Shown here in pieces: positions 32,043 through 39,927 of a stretch of DNA of 64,000 nt. The translations under genes and the position numbers were made by a program. The stretch covers positions 8,279,501 to 8,343,500 of the forward strand of contig NZ_CP108484.1 in assembly GCF_036226505.1 (NCBI RefSeq), written 5' to 3'. How positions within the stretch are numbered: position 1 is the stretch's first letter; every line of letters begins with the position of its first letter. Below the pieces are notes generated by a model, which did no database searches, had not been told where the DNA came from, and saw only the letters and a list, made by a program, of their open reading frames with translations. This DNA comes from Kitasatospora sp. NBC_01246 (GTDB lineage: Bacteria; Actinomycetota; Actinomycetes; Streptomycetales; Streptomycetaceae).

Positions 32043-32070
32043 GACGCGAGCTGCCCTCCCGTTCGTGACA
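32043..32070 (-). promoter_or_regulatory. ECF41-type promoter of the oxidoreductase-sigJ operon
   Basis: On the minus strand TGTCAC (32070-32065) is followed after 18 bases by CGTC (32046-32043), about 45 bases upstream of the oxidoreductase start. This matches the published ECF41 consensus as I remember it (TGTCACA at -35, CGTC at -10), and implies autoregulation by the sigma factor encoded in the same operon. Confidence 0.65.
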
Positions 32071-32080
32071 CGGGGCCGAA

Positions 32081-32094
32081 GTGACCCGCGTCAC
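32081..32094. promoter_or_regulatory. Candidate Crp site GTGACCCGCGTCAC
   Basis: This palindrome has perfect GTGAC/GTCAC arms around CCGC and fits the Streptomyces Crp consensus GTG-N6-GNCAC. It lies 11 bases upstream of the ECF41-type -35 element. Confidence 0.4.
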
Positions 32095-32295
32095 ATCGCC
32101 GAGAGGAGTGCGCGGGCGCGCGGCACAAGCCCCCCGAGTGCCGCGACGCAGAGCATTCAACCATGATCGACTCGGCGTCGCGGGGGAGCCGGGGGACGGC
32201 GGGACCCGCAGGTCGGCGGCGGCTCCGGTCCCTCCGCACGCCGCCCGGCCGGGCCCACCGTCGGTCCGGCGCCGGCCTTCGGAGGAGCTCCGGAG

Positions 32296-32733
32296 GTGTC
32301 CACTAACTTCCCTGTGTTCTTTGGAAGTTGGCCGCCCGAGCGGGATCGGCCCGGTAGGAATGGGGGTGCTCGGCCCGCCCGGGCCGGGCGGGGGGCGTGG
32401 GGCACGGAGCCGGCCGCGCCCGGGTGCGGCGGCCACACCCGGGTCCTGGGCTGCGTCGACACGGCTTGCGGCACGCTGCCGCAGGCCGTGGCCCGGGCCA
32501 CCGTGGACGACTGCCTCAGGACCGCCGACCACCGGCCTCCCAGTGGTACGGCGTTCTGGCACCTGGTGTACGACACCCCGGACGCGACCGCCATGCGCGC
32601 CACCCTGGACTCGGCCTTCACCCGCGGCGCCGGCTACGTCTACGCCACCGACGACGAGCTGGACATCCCGTGGGACGCCGCCCCGGGTTGGGGTTTCGCC
32701 ACCGAGACCGCCTACGCGGCCACCAAGGGCTGA
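32296..32733 (+). pseudogene. Internally deleted spherulation-specific family 4 gene
   Basis: The frame encodes RVLGCVDTACGTLPQAVARATVDD, which matches the VLGYVDT-YG-R-P...VDxW block of spherulin-4-like proteins. It then jumps to FWHLVYDTPDATAMRATLDSAF and GAGYVYATDDELDIPWDAAPGW, the end of that family. The catalytic-barrel middle of about 100 residues is missing, and the first roughly 50 codons (Arg/Gly/Pro-rich) do not resemble the family. The total is 145 residues against about 220-250 usually. It may still be transcribed but is unlikely to fold as the parent did. Confidence 0.6.
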
Positions 32734-32746
32734 CGGGGGGTCTGCC

Positions 32747-32776
32747 CGTCGCCGGGGTCAGGGTGCCCCGGCGACG
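32747..32776 (+). terminator. Hairpin after the spherulin-4 remnant
   Basis: CGTCGCCGGGG at 32747-32757 pairs perfectly with CCCCGGCGACG at 32766-32776, loop TCAGGGTG. Confidence 0.7.
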
Positions 32777-32985
32777 ACGGCGGCGGGCGTCACCCCGGTG
32801 GGGTGTCCTCGCCGCCGCCTTGCGAAGGGCCGGGGCTGAACCGGAGTGCGGCTCCGTTTCGTTCTTCCTGGTGTCCTCGGGTGCTCCGCCGACTCGTGCC
32901 GGAGCGCCCGGACCGTCGGTGCGCACCCGAACGCCCCGTCGGCGTGCGGTGTTCCGGGGTCCGCCGCCGCGGCGGGTTGCTCTTC

Positions 32986-33022
32986 TGGACATTATATGTC
33001 GGTAGCCTATATATGTAGCTGC
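32986..33022 (+). promoter_or_regulatory. AT-rich promoter with palindromes, leaderless start
   Basis: TGGACA (32986-32991), an 18-base spacer and TATATG (33010-33015) end seven bases before the ATG at 33023, the geometry of a leaderless transcript. A perfect inverted repeat GACAT-TAT-ATGTC (32988-33000) covers the -35, and the near-palindrome CTATATATGTAG (33007-33018) covers the -10. These are probably operators. Confidence 0.5.
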
Positions 33023-34870
33023 ATGACACAACGCTCCACGCAGCCGCAGACCCTGCCGCGGCCCGCCGTCCCCGACGCGGGCCGGGCCGGTGCCACGGAG
33101 ACCGCCGGGCCCGCCCGTCCCGCCGACGGCCTGTCAGGCCTGTTGGGCCTGGTGGCGCTGCGGTTCGAGGTGGCCCGCGGCCGGCGCTGGTTCTGGCCGG
33201 TGGTCCTGGTGGCCGGATACACGGTCGAGGTCCTCTTCCGCCTGGTGCTCGTCCGGCACCTGAGCTACCCCTCGGTGCACCCTGACGAGGACTCCTACCT
33301 GGTCCTCGCCCGCGTGCTGGCTGGCCGGCCGACCACCGAGATGCCGGTCGGCGTGGTGATCCCGGGCGGCTACCCGCTGCTGGTCTCCCCGGCGTTCCGG
33401 ATCGCCGACGACCCGGTCACGGCCTATCACCTGATCATGGGGATCAACGCGCTGCTGAACGCGCTGGTCTTCCCGCTGGCCTACCGGGCGCTGCGCCGGC
33501 TGGGCCTGCGCCGGCTGCTGGCGTACGTCTTCGCGGGGGCCACCGCGCTGCTGCCGCCGGTGATCTTCTACTCCGAGTTCGTCATGTCGGACACCGTGCT
33601 GCCGGTGCTGGTCCTGGCCTGGCTGCTCTGCCTGCACGGCTGGCTGAGCGAGGGCCCGGTCAAGCACCGCTCCTGGTACGCGGCCGGCACCGGCGCGGCC
33701 GCCGCGTACACGATGGCCACGCACGACCGCGGCGGCGTGGTGGTGGCGCTCACCGGGGTGGTCCTCGTCGGCGTCCTGGCGCTGCGCTGGGCCCCGTGGC
33801 GCACCACGCTGGTCGGCCTCGGCTCCCTGGGCGTCGGCGTGGTGGGGGTCAAGGCGCTGTCCTGGTGGCTCGACCGCCAGTTCACCGTCGAGCCGAGCGA
33901 CGTCGGCGGCTACCTCTGGAAGGGCCTCACCGACCCCGACAAGACCGGGATGACGCTGACCCGGGTGGCCGGGCAGATCTGGTACTTCATCGTCTCCACC
34001 TGGGGCATCGGCGGCCTGGCAGTCGTGGTCTGCCTGTTCGCGCTCTTCAGCGGCCGCTTCCCGCGGCCCGACCGGATCGTCGGCGGGGTGCTGGCGGCCC
34101 TGCTGGTCGGCACCGCGCTCGCCTCCGCCGCCGCCCTGCCGGACGACGGGCGGGTCGACGACTGGGTCTACGCCCGCTACCTCTCGTTCCTGGTCCCGGC
34201 GGCCTTCGTCGTCGGCGCCGCCGTGCTCTCCCGGCTCGGCCGCCGCCGGCTCGCCGCCACGGCGGCCGTCACGGTCGGCCTCACGGTGCTCCTCGGCAAG
34301 CTGGTCGTCTGGTCCGCGGGCTCGGCGCTGACCACCAAGCTGTTCATCGGCTGGGCCCTGCCGGACGTCACCTTCCTGGCCACCGACTGGATGCGGCTGA
34401 ACGTCATGCGCTCGTCCGTCGCCGCCTTCGTCGTCCTGGGCGCGGTGGTCCTGTTCCTGGCCGCGGGCGGGCGCCGGGTGCTCTGGGCGATCGGACTCTC
34501 CCTCGCGCTGTTCGCCGGCTTCGCCACCGCCACCATCACCGAACAGGTCAGCTACCCGCACGCGAACTACCGCAAGCCGCTGGCGACCGGCTTCACCAAG
34601 GCCTCCGGGATCAAGCCCACGGACAACGTGGTCCTGGCCTGGGACCTCGACGGGGGTCTGCGCAACGCCCAGGCCTTCGAGGTCTACCGGGGCCGGGTTT
34701 GGTACCGCGACCCGCGCTGGCAGCCCGTCCCCGCGGAGGCGACCGTCCTGGTCACCCCGGCGGCCCCGGAGGGCAAGGCCACCGACGGGTACTGGCCGGA
34801 GCACCCCGCCGAGTGGTACGTCGCGAAGGAGAACCGGGCGCAGGGCTGGGCGCTCTGGCGCAAGTCCTGA
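33023..34870 (+). CDS. GT-C-like polytopic membrane protein
   Basis: The 615-residue protein has about 11-12 membrane segments after a Pro/Ala-rich cytoplasmic N-terminus (residues 1-50). The first extracytoplasmic loop holds YPSVHPDEDSYLVLARVLAG with adjacent acidic residues, the position of the catalytic Asp in ArnT/PMT-type GT-C glycosyltransferases, and FYSEFVMSDTVLPVLVLAW follows. It would transfer sugars from a polyprenyl carrier outside the membrane. A C-terminal soluble tail (about 540-615; NVVLAWDLDGGLRNAQAFEVYRG) follows the last helix. There is no Shine-Dalgarno sequence and the promoter is very close, so leaderless translation is likely. Confidence 0.75.
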   Translation: MTQRSTQPQTLPRPAVPDAGRAGATETAGPARPADGLSGLLGLVALRFEVARGRRWFWPVVLVAGYTVEVLFRLVLVRHLSYPSVHPDEDSYLVLARVLAGRPTTEMPVGVVIPGGYPLLVSPAFRIADDPVTAYHLIMGINALLNALVFPLAYRALRRLGLRRLLAYVFAGATALLPPVIFYSEFVMSDTVLPVLVLAWLLCLHGWLSEGPVKHRSWYAAGTGAAAAYTMATHDRGGVVVALTGVVLVGVLALRWAPWRTTLVGLGSLGVGVVGVKALSWWLDRQFTVEPSDVGGYLWKGLTDPDKTGMTLTRVAGQIWYFIVSTWGIGGLAVVVCLFALFSGRFPRPDRIVGGVLAALLVGTALASAAALPDDGRVDDWVYARYLSFLVPAAFVVGAAVLSRLGRRRLAATAAVTVGLTVLLGKLVVWSAGSALTTKLFIGWALPDVTFLATDWMRLNVMRSSVAAFVVLGAVVLFLAAGGRRVLWAIGLSLALFAGFATATITEQVSYPHANYRKPLATGFTKASGIKPTDNVVLAWDLDGGLRNAQAFEVYRGRVWYRDPRWQPVPAEATVLVTPAAPEGKATDGYWPEHPAEWYVAKENRAQGWALWRKS

Positions 34871-35252
34871 CCGCGGGCGCCCGTCGGCCGTCGGCTGGCG
34901 CCCATGCCCGTCGCCCGCCGGGCCGACCGCGCGACCGGGTCGGCCGGGCGGGCCGACGGGGTCCGCCGAGCGGACGGCGCGGTCCGGCCGAGCGGACGCC
35001 CCGTGTGGCCCCGGTCACCTGTGCCGCACCTCACAGGTGTTCCCGCAGGCGGCCCTCACACCCGCTCTGACCTGCTGGTTCGCCCGTGGGCAGGCCGTCG
35101 CCCCAGGTGCCTGCACGGGGTGGGCCCGGGCTCCGCGGCTTGCGAAGGACGCGTCCGTTCGCACAAGCTCCACCCTCGACGGGCTCTCCTCCGCTCCTGC
35201 CGCGGACGGGGCCCGCGGCTCTCCAGGGGGGCAGGAAAGGTACTGCCACAGC
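34871..35252. other. Upstream region of the GH16 gene
   Basis: No gene is supported in these 382 bases. The region contains a perfect 8-base inverted repeat CACCTGTG/CACAGGTG (35016-35039) and a nearly palindromic stretch around 35140-35163 (GCGAAGGACGCGTCC then GTTCGC), both candidate operators for the glucanase gene. Confidence 0.4.
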
Positions 35253-36551
35253 ATGAGAACCCTGCGAAACAACGCCCGACACCGCCGGGGCGCGCCGACG
35301 GCGTGGAAGCGGCTGACCGTCGCCGGACTCGCGGCCGCGGCCGTGACCGCCGGCACCGCGACCTGGGCGGTGCAGTCCGAGGCGGCCACCAGCCCGGTCA
35401 CCGTCGACTCGCTCGGCATCACGCCGACCTCGCCCGCGCCGGACTCGGCCGTGACCGCCACCGCCAAGGTGCACGCGAACAAGCGGCTCAAACTGCAGAG
35501 CCTGACCATCGCGGTGCGCTCGGCGAGCGGCGCCAACTACGACTTCCCCGGGGCCGTCGCCACCACGCTGGGCACCCGGCAGACCACCGTCACGCCGAAG
35601 AGCCGGACCTTCCCCAGCGGCTCGTACACCTATTTCGTCGCCTACCAGGCCTCGGACGGCTGGCACAACCTGACGCCGGTCCACAGCTTCACGTCGAGCG
35701 GCGGCACCGTGACGCCCACGCCGACGCCGACGCCCACGCCGACGCCGACCTCGACGCCCACGCCGACGCCCACGCCCACGCCCACGCCCACGCCGACGCC
35801 GACGCCGACGCCGACCCCCACGCCGACCCCTACCCCTACCCCGACTCCGACGCCGACCCCCACCGGCGGTCCGCTGGGCATCGCGGGCAGCTGGCGCCCG
35901 GTGTTCGCGGACGAGTTCAACGGCAGCACCGTCGACAGCGCCAAGTGGACGCCCAACTGGTTCGGCTGCCAGACCTGCACCACGCAGCCGGTCAACCCCG
36001 ACATCGAGCTGGCGGCCTACGCCCCGTCGCAGTCCACCGTCAGCGGCGGCTCGCTGCACCTGAACATCGCCCAGCAGCCGACCGTGGTGAACGGCAAGAC
36101 CTACCCGTACCGCTCCGGCATGCTCTCCTCCAACGGCAAGGCGGAGTTCACCTACGGCGCCTTCGAGGCACGGATCTACCTGCCCGCCGACGGCTCGCAG
36201 ATCGCCAACTGGCCGGCGTTCTGGACGGACGGTCACAACTGGCCGGCCGACGGCGAGATGGACGTCATGGAGGGCCTGGGCGGCCAGGCCTGCTACCACT
36301 ACCACTCGCCGTCCGGCGGCCCCGGCGGCTGCGCCACGGGCAACTACAGCGGCTGGCACACCTACGGCGCCGAGTGGAAGCCGGGTTCGGTGACCTACTT
36401 CTACGACGGCAAGCAGGTCGGACAGATCACCACCGGCATCAGCTCGTCGCCGCAGTACCTGATCCTGAACAACGCCGTCTGGTCCGGCGGCGGTCCGTCG
36501 GCGACGCCGGCCGACATGCAGGTCGACTACGTGCGGGTCTGGCAGCACTGA
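35253..36551 (+). CDS. Secreted GH16 endo-beta-glucanase
   Basis: This 432-residue enzyme cleaves beta-1,3 or beta-1,3-1,4 glucans outside the cell. A signal peptide (residues 1-46, ending QSEAATS) is followed by an Ig-like beta domain (about 48-148) and a Pro-Thr repeat linker (about 152-206). The GH16 domain (about 210-432) contains the catalytic motif GEMDVMEG, with the nucleophile and acid/base Glu in ExDxxE, plus SGMLSSNGKAEFTYGAFEARI and WHTYGAEWKPGSVTYFYDG. There is no carbohydrate-binding module. The ATG at 35253 is preceded by GGAAAGG 12 bases away. Confidence 0.93.
   Translation: MRTLRNNARHRRGAPTAWKRLTVAGLAAAAVTAGTATWAVQSEAATSPVTVDSLGITPTSPAPDSAVTATAKVHANKRLKLQSLTIAVRSASGANYDFPGAVATTLGTRQTTVTPKSRTFPSGSYTYFVAYQASDGWHNLTPVHSFTSSGGTVTPTPTPTPTPTPTSTPTPTPTPTPTPTPTPTPTPTPTPTPTPTPTPTPTPTGGPLGIAGSWRPVFADEFNGSTVDSAKWTPNWFGCQTCTTQPVNPDIELAAYAPSQSTVSGGSLHLNIAQQPTVVNGKTYPYRSGMLSSNGKAEFTYGAFEARIYLPADGSQIANWPAFWTDGHNWPADGEMDVMEGLGGQACYHYHSPSGGPGGCATGNYSGWHTYGAEWKPGSVTYFYDGKQVGQITTGISSSPQYLILNNAVWSGGGPSATPADMQVDYVRVWQH
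35710..35868 (+). repeat. Six-base microsatellite encoding the Pro-Thr linker
   Basis: About 26 near-perfect copies of the unit ACGCCG/ACGCCC encode alternating Thr-Pro between the Ig-like and GH16 domains. The units vary only at third positions. Such tracts change length by slippage, so linker length may differ between strains. Confidence 0.85.
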
Positions 36552-36574
36552 CCTGCCGTCCAGCAGCACAGTAC

Positions 36575-36610
36575 GGCGGTGGCCCGACCTCCCGGGGTCG
36601 GGCCACCGCC
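36575..36610 (+). terminator. GH16 gene terminator
   Basis: A perfect 15-base-pair stem, 36575-36589 with 36596-36610, begins 24 bases after the glucanase stop. Confidence 0.88.
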
Positions 36611-36748
36611 GTTCCCGGAGCGTCCGCGTCGTCGGATCCCCGTTCGGCCTCCGGGGCCCGAACGGCCGCCGGTCGACCGGCCCGGACCAGGTGCGCGTCC
36701 GTGGCCGACCGAGGCGGGGAACCGGAAACCGGCTCCCCGCGGGTGCGA

Positions 36749-36786
36749 CCGAGGCCCCGCGCTCCGGGGGAAGCGCGGGACCTCGG
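36749..36786 (-). terminator. Terminator of the DedA-PAP2 operon
   Basis: Arms 36749-36763 and 36772-36786 form about 14 pairs with one C/A mismatch, downstream of the last PAP2 stop on the minus strand. Confidence 0.75.
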
Positions 36787-36915
36787 TGGATCAGGAGCCC
36801 GGACCGGGCGACCCGGCCGGGCCGGGGGCGGTCGCCGTCCGAGCGGTGCGGTTGTGGTGTGCAACCGCGGCACGGCGGGGTTTCCCGTCGAGCCGTGCGC
36901 AGGCTGGGCCGGCCG

Positions 36916-37596
36916 CTACGGGACTTCGGGCACGGGAGCCGTCGATCGCGTCGGGGGACGCGGGACGATCGAGGCGGCGGCCAGGCAGCCGGCGGCGAGG
37001 AGCCAGGCGCCGAGGACGTCCAGGGGCCAGTGCACCCCGAGGTAGATACGGCTGAGGCCGATCGAGCCCGCGAACAGGGCCGCGGTCACGACGGCGGCCC
37101 GGGCCGCCCGGGGGTGGGCGCGGGCGACGGCGAGGGCGAGCAGGCCCGCGCAGAGCGCGGAGGTGAAGGCGTGTCCGGACGGGAAGGCGAATCCGGAGGC
37201 GGTGAACGCCCAGTCGGTCCGCGGCGGCCGGGGGCGGCCGAAGGCGTGCATCAGGCCCTGGCGCAGCAACTGGCCCGCGGCCAGGCAGAGCACGGGGGCG
37301 AGCACGGTCCCGGCGGTCGCACGGCGGGACCGGGGGGCGGGGGAGGCGCGCAGGGTGACGAGGCCCGCGGCCAGCACCAGGAGGTAGGGCGCGACGCCCG
37401 TGCCGAGCGAGGTGACGGCGAGGGCCACCGTCTCGGCGACGGGCGGGCGGTGCGCGACGCTCCAGTCGACGGCGGTCCGTTCGAACGGGAAGGGTGTCCA
37501 GTCGTGCGCGGCGAGTACGGCCGCCAGCACGGCGAACGCCGCCCAGCTCCCGGCGAGGACGGCGGGCCGGCGGCGGCCGGTCACGCGGTGAGCCAT
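36916..37596 (-). CDS. PAP2 family membrane phosphatase (second of two)
   Basis: The 226-residue protein has about six membrane helices. The three PAP2 phosphatase motifs are complete: the Lys/Arg-x6-RP type RQGLMHAFGRPRP, the PSGH box in FAFPSGHAF, and SRIYLGVHWPLDV with the catalytic His and Asp. Such enzymes dephosphorylate lipid phosphates such as undecaprenyl diphosphate outside the membrane. The ATG at 37596 overlaps the end of the upstream PAP2 gene by 16 bases. It is third in the dedA-PAP2-PAP2 operon. Confidence 0.88.
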   Translation of the reverse strand: MAHRVTGRRRPAVLAGSWAAFAVLAAVLAAHDWTPFPFERTAVDWSVAHRPPVAETVALAVTSLGTGVAPYLLVLAAGLVTLRASPAPRSRRATAGTVLAPVLCLAAGQLLRQGLMHAFGRPRPPRTDWAFTASGFAFPSGHAFTSALCAGLLALAVARAHPRAARAAVVTAALFAGSIGLSRIYLGVHWPLDVLGAWLLAAGCLAAASIVPRPPTRSTAPVPEVP

Positions 37597-38198
37597 CGGT
37601 GCGCGCCGCCCGACCGGGCCCGGTCCACCACGCCCCCGCCCCGCCCGGCCAGGAGGCCGAGCCCGTATCCGGCGCAGACGCCCACCAGCGCGCCCAACGC
37701 GACATCGTGCGGGTAGTGGACGCCGACCAGCACCCGGGAGGCGCCCATCGCGGCGGCCAGGAGCAGCGCGAGCGCGCCGATGCGGCGGCTGACCTGCCAC
37801 AGTACGGCGGCGCCGGCGAACACGATGACGGTGTGGTTGCTCGGCAGCGACCAGTCCCCGGTGCCGGGGCACGCCTCGAGCGTGGTGCCGGCGTCGAGGA
37901 CCTGGCACGGCCGTGGCTCGTGCAGCAGGGTCTTGAGGACGGTGTCGGCGGCGAACACGGCGGTGACCACCAGCGGCGCGCCGAGAGCCCGGGCCATGGC
38001 GGCGCCGTCGTCGGCGCGGGCGCGCCACCAGGCCCAGAGCAACAGGACGGCCAGAAGTCCCAGCCCGTAGGCGGAGAACGCGGTGATCACCTCCCGGGCG
38101 GGAGCGGGAAGGTGCTGGGCCCAGTGGTCGGCGCGCAGGTACAGGCCGGCGTCGATCGGGCGGCCGTCGAGGGCGAGCGCGGTGGCGGCGGCCGTCAT
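37581..38198 (-). CDS. PAP2 family membrane phosphatase (first of two)
   Basis: The 205-residue protein has about five to six membrane helices and the PAP2 motifs KTLLHEPRP, LPSNHTVIVF (Asn replacing the usual Gly of PSGH, as in several BcrC-like enzymes) and SRVLVGVHYPHDVALG. A predicted extracytoplasmic loop contains two cysteines. Its likely substrate is an isoprenoid or phospholipid phosphate. The start ATG overlaps the DedA stop (ATGA), so the two are translationally coupled. Confidence 0.88.
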   Translation of the reverse strand: MTAAATALALDGRPIDAGLYLRADHWAQHLPAPAREVITAFSAYGLGLLAVLLLWAWWRARADDGAAMARALGAPLVVTAVFAADTVLKTLLHEPRPCQVLDAGTTLEACPGTGDWSLPSNHTVIVFAGAAVLWQVSRRIGALALLLAAAMGASRVLVGVHYPHDVALGALVGVCAGYGLGLLAGRGGGVVDRARSGGAHRWLTA

Positions 38199-38842
38199 CG
38201 GGCTTCCCGGCAGCGGCGCGAGCGGAGGACTTCGAGCACGAGGGGCAGCAGGGAGACCGCGATGACGACGCCGACGATCGGCAGGAGGTAGTGGTCGACA
38301 TCGGGCACCGACGAGCCGAGCGCGTAGCCCGCCAGGACGAGACCGAAGGTCCAGACGAGGCCACCCACGGTCTGCCAGATCGTGAAGGTGCGGAGGTCGA
38401 CCCCCAGGGCTCCGGCCAACGGGTTGAGCACGGTGCGGACCACGGGGACGAACCGGGCGAGGACCACGGCCTTGCCGTGGCCGTAGCGGGTGAGGAGTTC
38501 CTCGGCCCGCAGAGCTCCCTCGTGCAGCCGTCTGTTGCGGGAGCGGGCGAGCAGCGCGCTGCCACCGCGCCGCCCGATGACGTAGCCGACCTGGGCACCC
38601 GCGAGGGCCCCGACGGCGGACGCGCCCAGGACCTGGGCCAGGTCGAGGTGCGGTCCGCTGTGCGAGCCGGTGGTGCACAGCAGGCCCGCGGTGAACAGCA
38701 GGGAGTCACCCGGCAGGAAGAAGCCGATCAGCAGACCGGTCTCCGCGAAGAGGACCACGGCGATGCCCAGGGCGCCGAACGCGCCGAGAAGGGAACTCGC
38801 GTCCAGCGGATTGACGGCCAGCAGGGCGGATGAGGAGAGCAT
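38195..38842 (-). CDS. DedA family membrane protein
   Basis: This 215-residue protein of the SNARE-associated/VTT superfamily was recently linked to flipping of undecaprenyl phosphate and phospholipids. It has the early AVVLFAETGLLIGFFLPGDSLLFTAGLL block with Glu and PGD, then GALAGAQVGYVIGRRGG, the RYGHGKAVVLARFVPVVRTVLNPLAGALG segment with the conserved Arg, and a final helix followed by a basic tail. The ATG at 38842 is used; a GTG immediately before it is possible. It leads an operon with two PAP2 phosphatases, a combination that suggests lipid-carrier recycling. Confidence 0.9.
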   Translation of the reverse strand: MLSSSALLAVNPLDASSLLGAFGALGIAVVLFAETGLLIGFFLPGDSLLFTAGLLCTTGSHSGPHLDLAQVLGASAVGALAGAQVGYVIGRRGGSALLARSRNRRLHEGALRAEELLTRYGHGKAVVLARFVPVVRTVLNPLAGALGVDLRTFTIWQTVGGLVWTFGLVLAGYALGSSVPDVDHYLLPIVGVVIAVSLLPLVLEVLRSRRCREAR

Positions 38843-38952
38843 CACGGGGTTGCGCCTTTCCAGAGGGAGCTGTTCGAGCCAGTCGGGGCGGCCGCGGCCG
38901 GAGCGCGGTTGCGGTGTCTCCGCGCGCGGCCCGGCCACGCCGACCCGGTGGA

Positions 38953-39108
38953 TCAGCCGCCCAGGACCGCGTTGCCGGTGACCGTGCCGGTGGCCCCGTC
39001 GACGGTCACCAGGTGCCGGACACCGTCCGGGCCGAGGACCACGGCCTGCCGGCCCCGGCCGCCGCCCGGCTCCTGCGGCGACCGCGTCCCGCCTCTGGGC
39101 TCGCTCAC
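38953..39108 (-). CDS. Short PepSY-like peptide, possibly a remnant
   Basis: The 51-residue frame reads RQAVVLGPDGVRHLVTVDGATGTVTGN near the end, matching the final strand pattern of PepSY domains, which usually occur as secreted lipoproteins beside two-component systems. Signal peptide and first repeats are absent. The GTG at 39108 follows GGGGTGGG. It is divergent from the response regulator. It may be a truncated gene or a small cytoplasmic protein. Confidence 0.4.
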   Translation of the reverse strand: MSEPRGGTRSPQEPGGGRGRQAVVLGPDGVRHLVTVDGATGTVTGNAVLGG

Positions 39109-39249
39109 TGCGCCCACCCCGATCCTGTGACAAGGCCCGGGACCTGCGCCCGGACGGTACGGCCAGCATGACCGGGCGTTGCTGAAGGACAGCTGAAGAC
39201 CTGAAGGCACCTTCAGCCGCCCGGTCCGCGGACCTGCCACCCTGGGGGC

Positions 39250-39927
39250 ATGCGAGTACTGGTGGTGGAGGACGAGCGCCGACTGGCCCTGGCGCTGCAG
39301 CACGGGCTGACCGCCGAGGGGTTCACCGTCGACATCACCCACGACGGCCTCTCGGGCCTGGCCAAGGCCATGGACCAGGCCTACGACGTGATCGTGCTCG
39401 ACATCATGCTGCCCGGTCTCAACGGGTACCGGGTGTGCGCGCGGCTGCGGGCCGCCGGCAGCGACGCCGGCATCCTGATGCTGACCGCCAAGGACGGCGA
39501 GTGGGACGAGGCCGAAGCCCTGGACACCGGAGCCGACGACTACCTGTCCAAGCCGTTCTCCTTCGTCGTCCTCGTCGCCCGCCTCAAGGCCCTCGCCCGC
39601 CGGATCGGCAGCCGCGCACCCCGGCGCACCGTCCTGGGCGACCTCGTGGTCGACTCCGCCGCCCGTACCTGCACCCGGGCCGGCACCGCCATCGCGCTCA
39701 CACCCCGCGAGTTCGCCGTCCTGGACCACCTCGCCCGCCGGGCCGGCGAGGCCGTCTCCAAGCGCGAGATCCTCGACGCCGTCTGGGACAGCGCCCTCGA
39801 CAGCGACCCCAACACCGTCGAGGTGCACGTCAGCGCGCTGCGCCGCAAGATCGACACCCCCTTCGGCAGGGCCTCGGTGCAGACGGTCCGCGGCACCGGC
39901 TACCGCCTGGCGGCCGACGGTGGCTGA
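39250..39927 (+). CDS. OmpR-family response regulator
   Basis: This 225-residue DNA-binding regulator has a receiver domain (residues 1-115) with phospho-acceptor Asp51 in VLDIMLPGLNGY, the acidic pair near residues 8-9 and the Lys of LSKPF. A winged-helix output domain (about 128-222) contains LTPREFAVLDHLARRAGEAVSKREI, then DPNTVEVHVSALRRKI and VRGTGYRL. It is translated together with the adjacent histidine kinase (8-base overlap). Likely targets are its own operon and the divergent dedA-PAP2 genes. Confidence 0.95.
   Translation: MRVLVVEDERRLALALQHGLTAEGFTVDITHDGLSGLAKAMDQAYDVIVLDIMLPGLNGYRVCARLRAAGSDAGILMLTAKDGEWDEAEALDTGADDYLSKPFSFVVLVARLKALARRIGSRAPRRTVLGDLVVDSAARTCTRAGTAIALTPREFAVLDHLARRAGEAVSKREILDAVWDSALDSDPNTVEVHVSALRRKIDTPFGRASVQTVRGTGYRLAADGG

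Larger units (their letters stand above)
36552..36915. other. Convergent intergenic region with two terminators
   Basis: No gene is supported. The region holds two strong hairpins (36575-36610 and 36749-36786), one for each converging transcript. Confidence 0.6.

Noticed and set aside
32440-33005. Plus-strand frame encoding an Arg-rich protein over the spherulin-4 remnant
   Set aside because: Shadow frame; the spherulin-4 similarity is in the other frame.
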